A stretch of DNA of 64,000 nucleotides, taken from NCBI GenBank assembly GCA_963693315.1, contig OY856186.1, forward strand, positions 384,711,891-384,775,890. Reading direction: 5' to 3'. The position numbers and the translations under genes were made by a program. Position 1 is the first letter of the stretch, and each line of letters begins with the position of its first letter. The notes under the pieces are model-generated. The model saw only the letters and a program-made list of their open reading frames with translations, searched no databases and had not been told where the DNA came from. This document shows, in pieces, positions 35,898 to 48,700 of this stretch. The DNA comes from Diogma glabrata. Lineage: Eukaryota > Arthropoda > Insecta > Diptera > Cylindrotomidae.

Positions 35898-37262
35898 TTA
35901 CCTTGTGCTTAAGAGATCTGTATTAATCGATTTCGAGTAATTTTCCTGATCTATTTCGAAAATTTCGACATTTAATGTATTACTTTTACAACTTTTGCGT
36001 CGACATCGTTTAGATGATTTACGAATTTGTTTTGTATCTTGGCTCCAAAATCGAGTTGAATTACGAAGCAAACTTTTGAAAAAATTTTGGGTAGCACTAA
36101 GCGAAAAACTTTCGTCGGCATTAGTAATTATTTTGGAATAGCATACTATAATGTTTTTAAATGACAGAAATGGAATTTTTCCATCCTCCTTAGACGTTGA
36201 AGCACCAGTCCAAGAGCATTTTGTTAAGAAGGATCGTTCAAAAATTGTGTCTATAAGCTCATAGCAGCATGTCCACCCGTCTCCAGGCCGAACGCCCCCT
36301 TTGCCAACTATATATGCCATTTGGGAAACCTGAAAATATATTTTTGTATTTATCTCAGCATATTGATATATAACTTAATATCATATTACCATATCCTCCA
36401 TGTATTTTTCACATTTTAAGGCATTGTTGAGATCATTAGCATCCTGGTGATTAGCAATTTTGTGAAAAGCAGCAGTTGAAAAAACCCGTTGATTGGTCGA
36501 CAGAGATTGTAATGGAACCTTAGTTTTTGAGAACATATTATCAATCTGTGTATATATTTTTGCAAATCCGTTAATCACTTTAGCTTTAACTTCGTTGATT
36601 TCTTCCAATAATAATTCTTGATTTTTTGTGATGTCACTTTGATTTTTTAAAATTCGTTGCAGCATACTGCCAGAATTTGAATTTTCATGCATTGCATTCA
36701 TAACATAAATGCTTTCCATAGGCGAGAAAGGTTCACAAACAGTATTATTATGGATGCTGCTTATATTGTTATTATTAATTTCCACAATGCTTGCCGCAGC
36801 CTTTTCTGTTGATGTATTGATATTGTCTGAAGGCTGAAAGCAATGTATATTTGTATAGGTGGGCGTTTCGTTGTTCAAACAATCAATTGCTATTTGATTA
36901 AAACTGAGCTGCGGTGATCTCGATGCATACGGATTTTTACACCTTTTTGTTGGAAGTTCCTCATTTTCACTGTCATACAATTCGTCTTCAGTCGCAGTTG
37001 TAACGGTTTTCGCTAGTAGCTCCTCTTCAACTTGCTCCGCAATTTCATATGAATTTATTTTCTAACGTTTTACAACGCATGGACGAGCAACCCAAGTAGC
37101 CTTATCGGGCTTAGCGAAAGCATTTTTTATCACCGACTTTCGCCGTTTAGTACTCCAATTTGCAGGTGGATACCAAAAAACATTATTCTCCTCGAATAAT
37201 TCGGGTATTATGCATAACACAAATCCACGTGTCTGGAGCTCCTGCACTATTTTAAACGACAT
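35898..37262 (-). pseudogene. DUF4806-like accessory protein of the transposon
   Basis: Read on the minus strand from the ATG at 37262-37260. The first part (FVLCIIPELFEENNVFWYPP, then NWSTKRR and a W..RPC motif) matches the N-terminal module usual in DUF4806 proteins. A single TAG at 37065-37063 interrupts the frame, which then continues unchanged through KRCKNPYASRSP and a coiled-coil-like stretch (NQELLLEEINEVKAKVINGF) to 36390. A 60-bp GT-AG intron (36389-36330) leads in phase to the DUF4806 domain: GKGGVRPGDGWTCCYELIDT, then WTGAST, ending in a basic tail. By analogy with En/Spm TnpA it may bind the subterminal AGAGCT motifs; that is inference. Confidence 0.6.
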
Positions 37263-37529
37263 ATTTCTAAATATGAAATATAAACGTAAATATAATTTAC
37301 ACAATACTAATAATTTAATTACTACTTCAAAAAAATTAAAATTGAATAGATCGCTTTTGAATCTAATAAAAAAAAACACTTACACTTGAACCTTATTTCA
37401 CGAAAATGGTTTAAATCACGAAAATACTATAAATAATTTTAATTTTCTTAAATTTTAAATATTTAAATCTATTAATCACACCAGATCATTCAATGCACAA
37501 CACTATATTGTTTAAGGTTATGATTTTAC

Positions 37530-38563
37530 TATGAGAGCTCTATTAGAAAAAATAAAACGCTGTAAACAACAAAAACATCTAATATAGAGCTTACTGCTCT
37601 ATTATGTTTGTTTATTATTTTGTATTTCAGTTTGTTTCGCTGATGAACATAAAAGGATAATCATATACGGTTGCTTGCTTTATAACAACCTTAAAGAAGA
37701 AGCGCCAGATTCCTCAATAAAGCAAAAGACTGAATAATAATATAAAGAGAGATAAAATGCTTTTAAAATGCATAAATAACAACTGTTGCAAGAATCCGTC
37801 CATGTTAATTCTAAGAAAATATAAAAAAGTCGGCCATATTTGGAATAAAGATAAAATTTGGTTTTATTTTATTTTTTGAAATAATTCATTTAGGCTTAGC
37901 TCTTAAATCATGCTAAAATTTGCAAACACAGTTTAAAAAAATTGTAAAATCCCGCTTGTCATTAAAATAAAAAGAATAAATATTTTCAACAACTAGTAAT
38001 TTTAGGAATAATTATTACATATTTCATGAGCGCATTGAAAATTTGAAAGTATCGTATTAATATATACGATAAAAAATTACTAGAACGGATTTTTCACTTT
38101 AATCCATACTTAAAATTCAGTTTATAATTCCAACAATTTTCCATTTTATTTTAATAAGTCAAAATATACCAAATATTTTCTGTAAAAAAGTCTAATAAAA
38201 AATCTAATAAATCTTATTATTCGGATGAATTCGTTTTTAAAATTACGTCGGATATTTTAGGAAATAATTCGAGTTCGTTTTAGAGCAAAATGTTTAAATA
38301 CAAAAATTTGATAGAAACTAGAAAGCTCTATAACGATTGCCACAAACGCTTTTATGCAATTGCTATATAGAGTAATGCGCTTCATAATGGACCTCAGAAT
38401 TATTCTTGTAGAGCCATAAAAAAAATTAATTTGCTCTATAAACCGCCACTTTTTGCTTTTACTAAGCTCTATAAAAGTTCTACAAGCGCTTTTAGAGCAA
38501 ACATTAAAGCACGTAGCTCTATAAATCAGCTCTAAGAGCGCTCTTAAAGCATATTTAGAGCAA
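37530..38563. repeat. Right subterminal AGAGCT motif cluster
   Basis: GAGCT/AGCTC copies occur from 37530 (GAGAGCTCTATTAG) and become dense at 38320-38560, for example TAGCTCTATAAATCAGCTCT. This end mirrors the left subterminal cluster. Confidence 0.7.
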
Positions 38564-38859
38564 AATTGTTACTTGGGTAGGTACCTGCAGGGTGCAGAGA
38601 AAGCCGCTGCAGGGACGGCCGCCCGGCAGACAGACATACATTTTTTTTGCTTTTTTAGAATTAGTAGGTCCTTAAACGTCTAGAAATGCCAAAAAAAGTG
38701 GGGGATTAGAATTTCAGTTTTGGCTCATGAATGTAATACTTAGGTCTTTCAGACCGAAGTAATGATAAGTTTTAGTAACTTAAACACAGTTTCCTTTCAA
38801 GCTTACGTTAAGTTATAATTTTAGGGGAAGCTGTGGCTTATAAATCTTATTAGTAATAC

Positions 38860-39300
38860 GGTTCATAATTATTCCAATCATACCAATTATTCCAACTATT
38901 CTAATTATTTCAATTATTCTGATTATTCCGATTATTCCACTTATTCCAATTATACTAATTATTCCAATTATTCCAATTATGCCAACTAAATCAATTATTC
39001 TAATTATTCAAATTATTCCAATTATTCTATTTATTCCAATTATTTGAAATATTCCAATTATTCCATCTATTCCAAATATTCCAATTATACCAATTATTCC
39101 AATTATGTTAATTATTTCAATTATTCCAAATATTGCAATTATTCCAATTATATTAATTATTCCAATTATGCCAATTATTCCAATTATGCCAATCATTCCA
39201 ATTATTTCAAATATTGCAATTATTCCATTTATTCCAATTGTGCCAATTATTTAAATTATTCCAATTGTTGCTATTATTCAAATTATGCCAATTAACACAA
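38860..39300 (+). repeat. Minisatellite of 9-mers (AATTATTCC)n
   Basis: About 45 imperfect copies of AATTATTCC or AATTATGCC. Reading frames through it give NYSNYSN on + and IIGIIGI on minus; these are repeat artefacts and not proteins. Confidence 0.9.
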
Positions 39301-39903
39301 TTAATTTAATTATTCCTATTATTTTTATTAAATTATTTATATATGTATTTTATTTATTATTGTGTATATTACTCCAGTTATTCATATTATTCCTTACAAA
39401 TTAATCAGATATAAATTATTCCTATTAATTCTATTATGCCTATTGAATTATTTCTGTTATTCTTACAATTATTATTTGGACGTATGTATCATTATTCCTT
39501 GTGTATAAGTATCCTATTAGGTACTTGAAACTAATTTTATCTTAAACAATTATTGTAAATAAAATAATATTATTCTCCGATTGCTTTGAAATCGGAAAAT
39601 TATAAATAAATGTATTCTTCTTTTTTTATAATTGTTACTTTAATTTTATTAATCACACCGTTTAAAACTGTATCGCAGTAAATGTTTAAAATTTTGTTTT
39701 GTGATTTTGTTTTATTACTAGTTAATAGAAAATTAATATATTATAATTATATAAAAAACAATTTGTTAAAATTTATTAATTTTATTGTTAATATTATATT
39801 ATTCAAAATAATTATTGTAACAACTAGTGAACTACAATTAAATTGATTTGAAATAAAACTAAGTAATTTAATCGGGACGATGAAAATGTCAGGACGGCCG
39901 AGT
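39301..39903. other. AT-rich DNA, no gene seen
   Basis: Decayed continuation of the 9-mer repeat up to about 39450, then plain AT-rich sequence. Nothing else is recognised. Confidence 0.4.
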
Positions 39904-40191
39904 TGTAATCGTAACTATCTGATGCCATCCTGTTAATGTAATATGTAGACTCAGTAACCCATTGATTAATTCTGAATTATTATTGATCGCAGTGTGCTGT
40001 TGTTAAAAACATTATTTTTGTTCTAAGGTTTTGTTTTGTAATTCAATAGATACAGAGAGTTGGTTAAGCACTGCAGAACTGATGTGAATTATTAATTATA
40101 ATTATTAAATATAAATTATTAAATATAAAAATATTAAGTGCTGTTATTATGCCTTATTTATTCGTTGTAATTATTAAAATAACCAACTACA
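39904..40191 (+). repeat. LTR of a gypsy-like element, copy B (288 bp)
   Basis: Begins TGTAATCG and ends ACTACA. It matches 28475-28748 throughout, including GATCGCAGTGTGCTGTTG, GGTTTTGTTTTGTAATTC and TTCGTTGTAATTATTAAAAT. It has a small duplication of AATTATTAAATATAA not found in copy A. No element body is seen on either side and the flanks show no matching target duplication, so it is a solo or truncated LTR. It is not the partner of copy A in one insertion, since unrelated whole elements lie between. Confidence 0.65.
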
Positions 40192-41015
40192 ATCAGTTTT
40201 TTTCTATCGAAACTATCAAATTTCTATTAAAACTATCACAAAAAAATCAATTCACATACCAACACAAAAAGCTTCACACTTAATAAATTCTGAAAAACCG
40301 CAAACTCATTTACATTGGATACTTGGATGGGGGTAAACTGGGTCAAAAATAGTATTGTTAAAGCTCCACCAATCTTCCCTTAAGGATGAATAAAAGTTAG
40401 TTTTTCAACAATACTTACCTTATCCATATTGGTCCAGCATTGACATCTTCTTCTGCCATGAAACTCATTGCATCAGCCTACAAAACAAGGGTATTAATAA
40501 TTTTATTAATCTCTTAATAGTAAACTGTTTTTGCTTACCTTAATGAAAATATTTTTGGTTGTTTTCATTTTTAATGTCATTCTGACATTTAACCATTTTA
40601 TCGAGTTCAGTTCTCGTTCTTGCCATATATTAAAAATTGGCGTTGTTGTTCATTGGTATAGTAGTTGTTCAGCAATTAGTAGTGCAGTGTTCAACAACTA
40701 TGGCGCGGCTGTTGAAAAAAGGTTTGATGCTAAGTTTGAAGTTTTCTCTCTTGCTTTTTGGATGTCAGAGAATTTGGGTGATCTTTGATCATTTACTGTG
40801 TAGTTTTTTTTTTAAAATAAAAAGATGAATAATTAAAATGTGAAAAAAAGCATAAGTATTTTCATTTTGAGTGTTTTAAAACCTTAAGTTTTTTTAGTTG
40901 CAAACTGATAAATTGTATTGCATGTGTATTAATAATATATTCACTTTTTCACCATTTTGTAGAGTACCGCATGTGCGGGTTTCCAATTATACTGGAAACA
41001 TTATACCGTGCGGAT
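40192..41015. other. AT-rich DNA, no gene seen
   Basis: Two overlapping ORFs of 85 and 63 codons at 40531-40828 show no domain. They are hydrophobic at the start and have no family signs. Confidence 0.3.
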
Positions 41016-41490
41016 TTACCATCGTCATCCAGTGAAAGCAGCCTAACATATTGGAGAAATATTGTGTCTTGTTAGGCATATACAAATGTCATCGTCGTCA
41101 TTTTTTATAAAATTGTCATCGCCATCCAGTGAAGTATATTATTGAAGGTCATGTATGTTAGGCATTTTTGTGAGTTATCGTCATCATATTGGAAATAATG
41201 TCAGCGGTTAGACACTTAATATTATCATCGTCACCACTGAAGTTTAATAGTTTGGAAAATATTATATCATTTATTATTGTCATCGTCATCACTAGACGTT
41301 GCTAGTCTTGGAAATATTATATTATGTAATATTATCATCGTCATCATTGAAAGTTCAATAGTTTGGAAAATATTATATCATTTATTATTGTCATCGTCAT
41401 CACTAGACGTTGTTAGTCTTGGAAATATTTTATTATGTAACATTATCATCGTCATCATTGAAAGTTCAATAGTTTGGAAACCAATACAAA
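41016..41490 (+). repeat. ATCGTCATC-based tandem repeat
   Basis: ATCGTCATC or ATCGTCACC recurs about nine times at 50-60 bp spacing. The last part is a cleaner higher-order repeat of about 118 bp (41277-41395 and 41396-41490) with TAGACGTTGCTAGTCTTGG and GAAAGTTCAATAGTTTGG. The ORF at 41277-41504 is a repeat artefact. Confidence 0.75.
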
Positions 41491-44173
41491 GTAAAGGTTT
41501 TTAGTACAGTCCACTAAGCCAAGTATCATTGCAAAGGTCTTGGTGAGACAAGCTCAAAACATTTTGGCACTTTGTCAAATGGTCCCATGTCGTAACGGCT
41601 CAATAAGCGTCTACGCGCTTGCAATTTATTCTTCGCGGCTTGTACACGCCAATCAATTTTAGGCAATTTTCGGTGCTTCCATTTTCAATTTTTCTCTTTC
41701 GCTTTTAGATTAAGTTATGACACTAAAAATCATGGCTACTTAGGTGAAAAATTAAAAAAAGTGCACCGAAAAAAAACAAACTTTGACCCCTCACAACTTT
41801 TTCCAGGGGCAAGACTACCGCAATTTTTTAGCGGTTTTGAGTTTGTCTCGTCAAGACCTTTTCTATGATACCACTTTCAACCCGATCCGGCTTACCCCCA
41901 TATAAGTAATATTACCCCATCGAGGAGGTTGTGGCTTCAACATAGAGCTGTTGACTTTTTTCAATTTGTTTTCAAAGTTTGTTTGGAGCATACAGACTTC
42001 ATTCATTATTCATGTTTGATGACACTTTGAGAAAAGATAGAAATTTGAACAACTGATTGATTTTTGGACGAAATTGTGATAAGTTTCCGCCCGGCCGCCC
42101 GAATACCTGTTGATTTGAAACATCAATAATATTAGTTCCTGATAAATGATTTTGATTTAACTTCGTAAATATGTTTCAAGTATAATTTCTAACAGTTTTG
42201 CATTCCAACTTTCAGGTTTTTAGTTTTTCCATTTGTACAACGGCATTCATGTCTGTTGGTATACTGCAGCTTTCTTTAATAAACTAATTTCGATAAAACG
42301 TTAGCTAAAGATGGAGATTTTTATTAGAAAGAACTGATACACATTTGAGCGATAAGTGAGAGGGTCTAAAGTGCACCTGGTTTTATAATTATAGAACTAG
42401 CGAGATCTATAACAATAGATTTCAATATTTAGTATCTAAAACCAATACTAAAATTCCTCGACTTTTCGATGCCCTAAATCTTACCTGAAAATATTGCACA
42501 ACTATTACTTAAAAACAATTGAAACGAATAAAAATTTCAAATAAATTTTTATCTCATACATCAAAGTAAAATTATTGAAGTGACAAATTCTATTCCGACA
42601 AATTTGTCAAAAATTCTAGAAGGGAAATGTATTGTTTTTCAAAGCAAACAGAAACGAAAACCACCAACATTTTTGAAAAACTAATATACTATTGAAGAAC
42701 TATTTTGAATGCAACATAAACATGTTACTTTGTTATATGTGTATAATTATTACCGTATAACAAATACAATTATATTTTCATAGAGTCGAAGCTAGAATTT
42801 TATTCAAGCTACAAGCCCTTAAAATGAAAAACAATTGAGTTAATGTGGAACAATTATTTTCACAGTTTGATGCTTCCATCATATTGTATTTTGTTTATCA
42901 ACGTAAAAGTAAATCAATAGAAATTCAATTATTTCGTTTTCAAAATACTACCCCCTAATATTTCAACATAACAAATGAACACCCTATTGTAATAACAACC
43001 TCTAATCTTTGAAATTTGTTAATTAGTTTTCTTATTATTAAATTTGTTATCACTTAAATCAAAATAAATAAGAAAATATTTAATTTACTTTTTCTGTTTA
43101 ATTAATTTTATAGAAGGGGTATGCACGGACGAAATGACATATTTTTGTTTAGATATGTAATTTTTGAAAGTTGCAGATAAAATGTAAAACAACCTTACAT
43201 TCGTTTTTCTGGTAAGTTGAGTTACCTAGTACTATCTGTTAAAATGACAAAAATCCAAGTCAGCCTTAAGCGATAGTAGAGGATACCAGGTAATTTGTTG
43301 TTGTTCTATTTCTGTCCACTTTGAAAAAAATATACTTTTGATCCGCACGAACATAATATTTTTATTTATAAAACAATTTTCTTCATTTTTTAAATAAATT
43401 AACTTCTACGTTTTTATAAGACTATAAATTATATTGTGAATTACAATAACTTTAATTTTAATTAAAGAAAACAATTTAATTTAATTATTCTGTTGTTTTA
43501 TTTTTTATTATCTAATATTATAATCGTTGTAAGTAAAACAGAATAATTAAGTGATGAAATTTTTTAATGAGATTATAATAAATTTATTGTTTTGTTTTTA
43601 GTCTTAATTTCTGACAAAGAACAACTATGGACAAATAAAAAATGTTGGTGCTACAGTCGTTTTTTACTCACCAACTTTTAGTTGGTTAAAACAAAGTTTA
43701 ATGGCGTATCACTTTAGGGTCACCAATTCATTACGATAATTATATGACGCACTAATAATTGTTTCAAAATTCAATAATCACCTAAATTTATTTATTAAAT
43801 ATTAAACTTATTATTTATTTCATAGTTAAAACAAACACACATATTATTTGACAATCTGATTTTTCAATTTGACTTTGAACACCTGTAATTCAATATTCAG
43901 ATTAATTATTCTGACCATAGATAAACATCATTCCACATTATTGCTCGGAATTGGATGTTTCTAGCCCAGTTATGATTCGTAATCATGTAATCATACCATT
44001 TTTGGAAATTTCAATGTTCTTACACGAATTTATCATGGTGGCGTTTATTTATTTAGTAAAACTGGATTAATATTTTTTAATTCAGTAAATTATTTGTGAT
44101 ATAACATCACCGCGATGGAAAATCTCCCATCAAGAATAATATAAGAACTGAATCTAAAAAATTATGGGGCAAA
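41491..44173. other. AT-rich DNA, no gene seen
   Basis: A stretch at 41940-42240 resembles 27290-27600 (TTTGTT.GGAG.ATACA and CCCGA.NACCTGTT phrases), a diverged dispersed repeat of unknown class. No domain or RNA gene is recognised. Confidence 0.35.
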
Positions 44174-44713
44174 TTATGAAACTTTTTGCCGCAGTTTTGC
44201 CGCTGTCGCTCTGTCAATCTCTGCTTTTTCGTTTTCAATTATCTGTTTTGATATTTTATTAGCCTTTAAATATTGGGATCGATTAACAGAGCTCTTTTTA
44301 TGAATCCAAATATTAAATAATCTACGTTTGTTTCTAAGAGCCAATTTGGCTGCTTTCGAAAACAAATATTTTTGTTGGGGTTTCAGTATTGAAAAGAGAT
44401 CGAATTTGTTAATACCGAATAGAATGGTTTCAGTAAAGTTTTGAGCAGAAAGATTTACATCGTTAATACAAAAACAATGACGATCAAAAGGGAAACCTTG
44501 AAAAAAACTTCGGAGACCATTGGTGTTCATTTTTGAAAAGTGAAATATTTTACGGGGTTTGGGAACTCTAGTTTTTAGCAAATCAGTTTTGATAATTGAT
44601 GTGAATAGATAATGGTCTGAATTTCCAATACTACCCTTATCGACATCGACACTCGTAATATCTGGCGAAATGAAATTTTGTATGAAGTAAAATTTGTATA
44701 TTCGCGTCATCAA
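44174..44713 (-). pseudogene. LINE endonuclease fragment
   Basis: A 179-codon frame. Near its start, SIGNSDHYLFTSII matches the last motif (SDH) of the apurinic-type endonuclease found in non-LTR retrotransposons. The rest (KYLFSKAAKLALRNKRR, YLKANKISKQIIENEKAE) looks like the linker between endonuclease and reverse transcriptase in R1/jockey/I-type LINEs. The earlier endonuclease motifs and the whole RT are missing, so this is an internal scrap. It is unlike the RTE-like LINE at 61-64 kb. Confidence 0.5.
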
Positions 44714-44810
44714 GTTTTATATGCATTTTTGAAGAACAAAAATATATTTTTTAAATCATTTCTATCTATCTATATTTTTTATATGAAATAAATCTATCAT
44801 TTCTTAACGT

Positions 44811-44885
44811 TTCAAATTGCGTTGTGGATATCGTGCTCGACTGATATTTTGTAGGTAGTGAGTTCAATTCCTGGTGTGGTAAATA
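44811..44885 (+). repeat. tRNA-derived SINE-like head
   Basis: TTGCGTTGTGG (44817-44827) fits a pol III A box and AGTTCAATTCC (44861-44871) a B box. The spacing of 33 bp and the sequence between (GATATCGTGCTCGACT) look like a tRNA body. No 3' acceptor stem or CCA follows; AT-rich DNA does. It is therefore a tRNA-derived SINE head or a decayed tRNA gene. Confidence 0.5.
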
Positions 44886-45389
44886 TTTTTTTATTGTTTT
44901 TTTTAATGTTTATTAAATGCCATTAAAATTATTTTTTTTTATTCATGAATTCATAAAAATAATAAAAATTTCTTTATACGAATTTTAAAAAATTCTTCTA
45001 TAACGCAGTTTTTTAAAGTTATATTGCTACTGTCTTTTGCAATTTGCATTCGAGTCATCATGCTAAATAAATATTGAATATATATAAAATGGAAAGTAAA
45101 GTTTGTCCTTTATGCATTAATACAGTAATCATCATGAAAATTTGGGAAGTTGTTGTGTACACTTAATTTGCTTTTTATTTAACTATCGTTTTAAACGGTA
45201 TTTTGCTTTGATCAATGTTTTTTTTGTTGAACCTAATTTTTATGAAATTAAAAATAACGTAAGAAAGATAGTATAACCTGAAGGCTGAAACAATTACATT
45301 TGTATATCAAATTATATGTGTTGGAATTTAACATGTGTTACAAATTTTATCATCTTCACCAAATATGTTGTCAATTTAGAATTGTATAT

Positions 45390-45704
45390 ACTACGGGTAG
45401 CGAAATCCGAAATTCGACGTCCACGTCGTGCTGCCTGGTTAATGCTGACAGAATTAGGTTGGTGTACCGGTGACAAGCAGGGTAAAAGCTGCTTAGTCAA
45501 TCATGGTACATCATGGCGAATTGGCGCCTTAAAACCAATGCGACCCAAGCGTCTGTTCTCCATGTTAGGGGCGGCTTGAAGCGGGCGTCTGTCTTGGATC
45601 AAGCGGCTCGCTATATAAACGTGTCAAAAGGTTGTTTCTGGTAACCTTAAGATGCAGAACGGACCCATTCACGACAATTTGGGTTGGGCCTAAGGTTAAC
45701 ACCC
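45390..45704 (+). mobile_element. 5' part of the RTE-like LINE, split by gypsy
   Basis: Composition changes abruptly at about 45390 from AT-rich to balanced and stays so up to the LTR boundary. The last four bases, ACCC (45701-45704), are the target duplication of the gypsy insertion; the LINE continues at 61264. This part would be 5' untranslated or early coding sequence. A TAA at 45697-45699 is in frame with the downstream LINE frame, so the LINE start must lie after it or be damaged. The exact left end of the LINE is not visible. Confidence 0.55.
45701..45704 (+). repeat. Left 4-bp target-site duplication (ACCC)
   Basis: Matches 61264-61267 immediately outside the other LTR. Four bases is normal for Ty3/gypsy. 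Confidence 0.75.
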
Positions 45705-48700
45705 TGTAATGAAGTGCCTCTCATGATGATAATGGGAGTGGCTTAGCAGGAAGCGTACCTAGAAATGTTGTATTGCCGTTCGACTTAGTCTCAATCATCG
45801 TGGATAAGAGATATTAATAACCTGCTGCTTCAGCACAAATACGGAAATGTACGCATTTTTCAAAGTAGATCAGAAATGGAAACAAATACAAGTGTGAAAA
45901 CGAGACTCTGGCGGCCCCCTTCTACGAAAGAACCACGGTCGGCACGTTCAACCCCCTCATTCACTCACATACGCCCACACACACACACACACACACATTC
46001 ACACCCCTAAATCCCATGAATAGTAAGGAAAATCAATCAAAATAGACTCACCCGTGGTTATATCCGCCTGGCCTCCAATCCTGCTTAAATCAGCACTCCA
46101 TCAGCACGGAATTATAAACGTTGATTAAAGTGGTCATCACATGCGTGGAATGAGTTGAGAATCCAAAATCGTTGAATAATTTGTGATCCAAATTGTTGAA
46201 TAAAATAGAATTCAAAATCGTTGAGTAAATGTGTAATCATACACATCGAAGAAATTGGTAATTATAAACGTTGATTAAATTGGTCACCATAAGCGTTGAA
46301 TTTTATAATCAAAATTGTCGAATAAATTTGTAACCAAAATTGGTATATAAAATTGTAATCAAAATCGTTGAATAGTTTGTAATCCAAATTGTTGAGTAGA
46401 ATTGTATTCAAAATGGTCGAATAAATTTGGAATCACAATCGTTGAATAAACTTGAAATCGTAATCGTTGAATAATGTTATAATCAAAATTGTTGAAAAAT
46501 GGTAATCCAAAATCGCTGGATAAACTTGGAATCAAAATTTTCGAATAAATTTGTAAACCAAAATTGTTGAACAGGATGGAAATCAAAATCGTTGAATAGA
46601 TGTGGAGTCACATTCGTTGAATAAATTTGAAATCGAAATCGTGGTATAATTTTACAATCCAAATCGTTGAACAAATTTGGAATCCAAAATAGTTGAAGAA
46701 ATTTGTAATCATAAACATCGAAGAAATTGGTAATTATAAACGTTGATTAAATTTGGTATATGAATAAGTTGGCAAACAAAGCCGTTGAATTAATTGGTTA
46801 TCAAAAAGGTTGAATAACTTGGCAGACAAAATCGTTGCATAAATTGTTATCAAAAATGTTAAAATAAATTGGTAAACGTAATCGTTGAATTTTATTTATA
46901 AATCGTCGAACAAATTTGTAAATCCATTCGTTGAATATATTTCTTAACAAATTCGTTGAATAAATTAATCAAAAATGTCGAAGAAATTTGTTATCCAAAT
47001 GGTTGAGTAGATTCGTTACCAAAACCGTTGAATATATTTGTTAACCAAATCGTTGAATATATTGGTTAACAAAATCGATGAATTTATTTGGTAGCAAAAT
47101 CATTAAATAAACTGGTAATATTAATTGTACGAAACTATGTTGTCAAAGTTGGCCGAGTTGATATGAGATAGATGAAAACAAGGTATCACAGCTTGGCAAT
47201 GACGGTATAGATGATTTATAAAAACTTGGTTGTACACGTTGCCAATGATGATCCAAGTCGGAAGAACATACTGGTCATAAACTTTGATGTGCTAATGTCA
47301 ATATCGCATGAAATCCCGTTATGGACTTTGGCAAAGATGATATAAAAACCAGCATAGAAAAAAAATGTCGATACACCACGGTTGATTGATACAATAATTT
47401 ATTTAATTACAAGATCGTCACAGTGACGCATATAATAACACTATATTATTTAAATCACATATAGGTAAAGTTTAACTTAATTAAATGCCTACGTAAACTT
47501 TTATTAACCTAGAATCAAGGTCAGTTCAATCGACTATCGTAAGTATTAAAGGTATTCATTAATTATTCACAGGAACAAAATTAATCATGAAGTATGTATA
47601 TCAACAAATCATTTTACTAATAGCTATCTAATGTTAATAGATTCTTACACTATGATTTACAGCAATAAACAAAAAAAAACAAAACAGCAAACAAAATTGA
47701 TAATTAATCTAGTTCGATACATTCGAAAAATCAGCCGACACTTAAGAAAAACGAAAACTGTACATCTCTTAACAATAATGATAATGTAAACTTTTGGTAT
47801 ATACCGTTAAAAAAAAAAAAAAAATGACTAGACACGAAAACCGGAGTTTTTCTTCAATAAATGTACCGTAAAGTTTCACGAATTCACTGGAGCAAGTTTG
47901 CTTTATAAAAAAAAACGTTCTCAAGCAAACTATAATGCCAAGGGCAATTAACTAGATATTAAATAAAGTTACCTTAGATTTGCGAATCTTCAAACAAAAT
48001 TTCACCATATGCGCACCGAGAAATATATCACGGATTTTGTATACTGTTACACATAACACAGACACATCACAAACAACAAATAAATATATTTTTTTTTTGA
48101 TACACGGATAATTCCTTTTTTATGGAGTTTACTTTACATTTAATTTCTTTTCGTTTTTTTATTATCTTTTTGTTTTCTATAATTACGTTAATAAACATTT
48201 TCCTTGGCAACCGTAAAAAGGAATACTTTTCTAATAAAAAAATCTGAACACCTGTTGCCAGCTGTCAAAGCAAAATCCAATAGGATAATTGTAATAATAT
48301 TAATCGACGTCAACCATCAAAAATCAAAAGTAATAGAATGAGCGTATTCGTGTGAATCGCGATTAAACTAAGAGCCTTTAATGATGTGCAGGGCCGTATT
48401 ATATAGCAAAAATTTTGCTCGAAAAAACTCGAATGCGGTGTTTTGGATGTGATATAATTTCCATTGAGTTTTCAATTGATGGGAATTTTTCATAGCTAAA
48501 AAAAAACCGTTCGTTATTTGATACTATTGCCCAAAGATAAGGTTGAGGTACAAAATATTTCCGACACATCAATAACATTTACCATTGAATCCAAAATGAA
48601 CCAAAATCAAGTTCGTTCGATGTTATGTTGTTTAGACATTACAAAACTACAATCCAAAGTAGTAATATAATGAAACGGAAAAATTATTTTGAAAGAAATT

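Larger units (their letters stand above)
32909..38577. mobile_element. Two-gene DNA transposon, CACTA/EnSpm-like organisation
   Basis: Terminal inverted repeats CCCAAGTAACAATT (32909-32922) and its reverse complement (38564-38577) are flanked by TA on both sides (32907-32908 and 38578-38579). The 5.67-kb element has a transposase gene on + (33443-35587) and a DUF4806-like gene on minus (37262-35898), pointing towards each other. Both subterminal regions are packed with AGAGCT/AGCTCT motifs in both orientations. Two genes plus dense subterminal motifs recall the plant En/Spm layout, where a second protein binds such motifs. The CCC termini are not the classic CAC, so the superfamily call is tentative. 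Confidence 0.7.

Noticed and set aside
39008..39295. ORFs with IIGIIG and NYSNYS repeats
   Set aside because: They are translations of the (AATTATTCC)n minisatellite in two directions.
28475..40191. One large LTR element bounded by the two related LTRs
   Set aside because: Satellites and a complete unrelated DNA transposon lie between, the LTRs differ noticeably, and the outer flanks share no target duplication.
46359..46674. Overlapping minus-strand ORFs in the LTR, repeated at 58396-58711
   Set aside because: Translations of the LTR minisatellite; periodic composition and no domain.
46130..47130. Regular short repeats that could suggest a CRISPR array
   Set aside because: Units vary in sequence and length with no unique spacers between constant repeats, and the context is a eukaryotic retrotransposon LTR.
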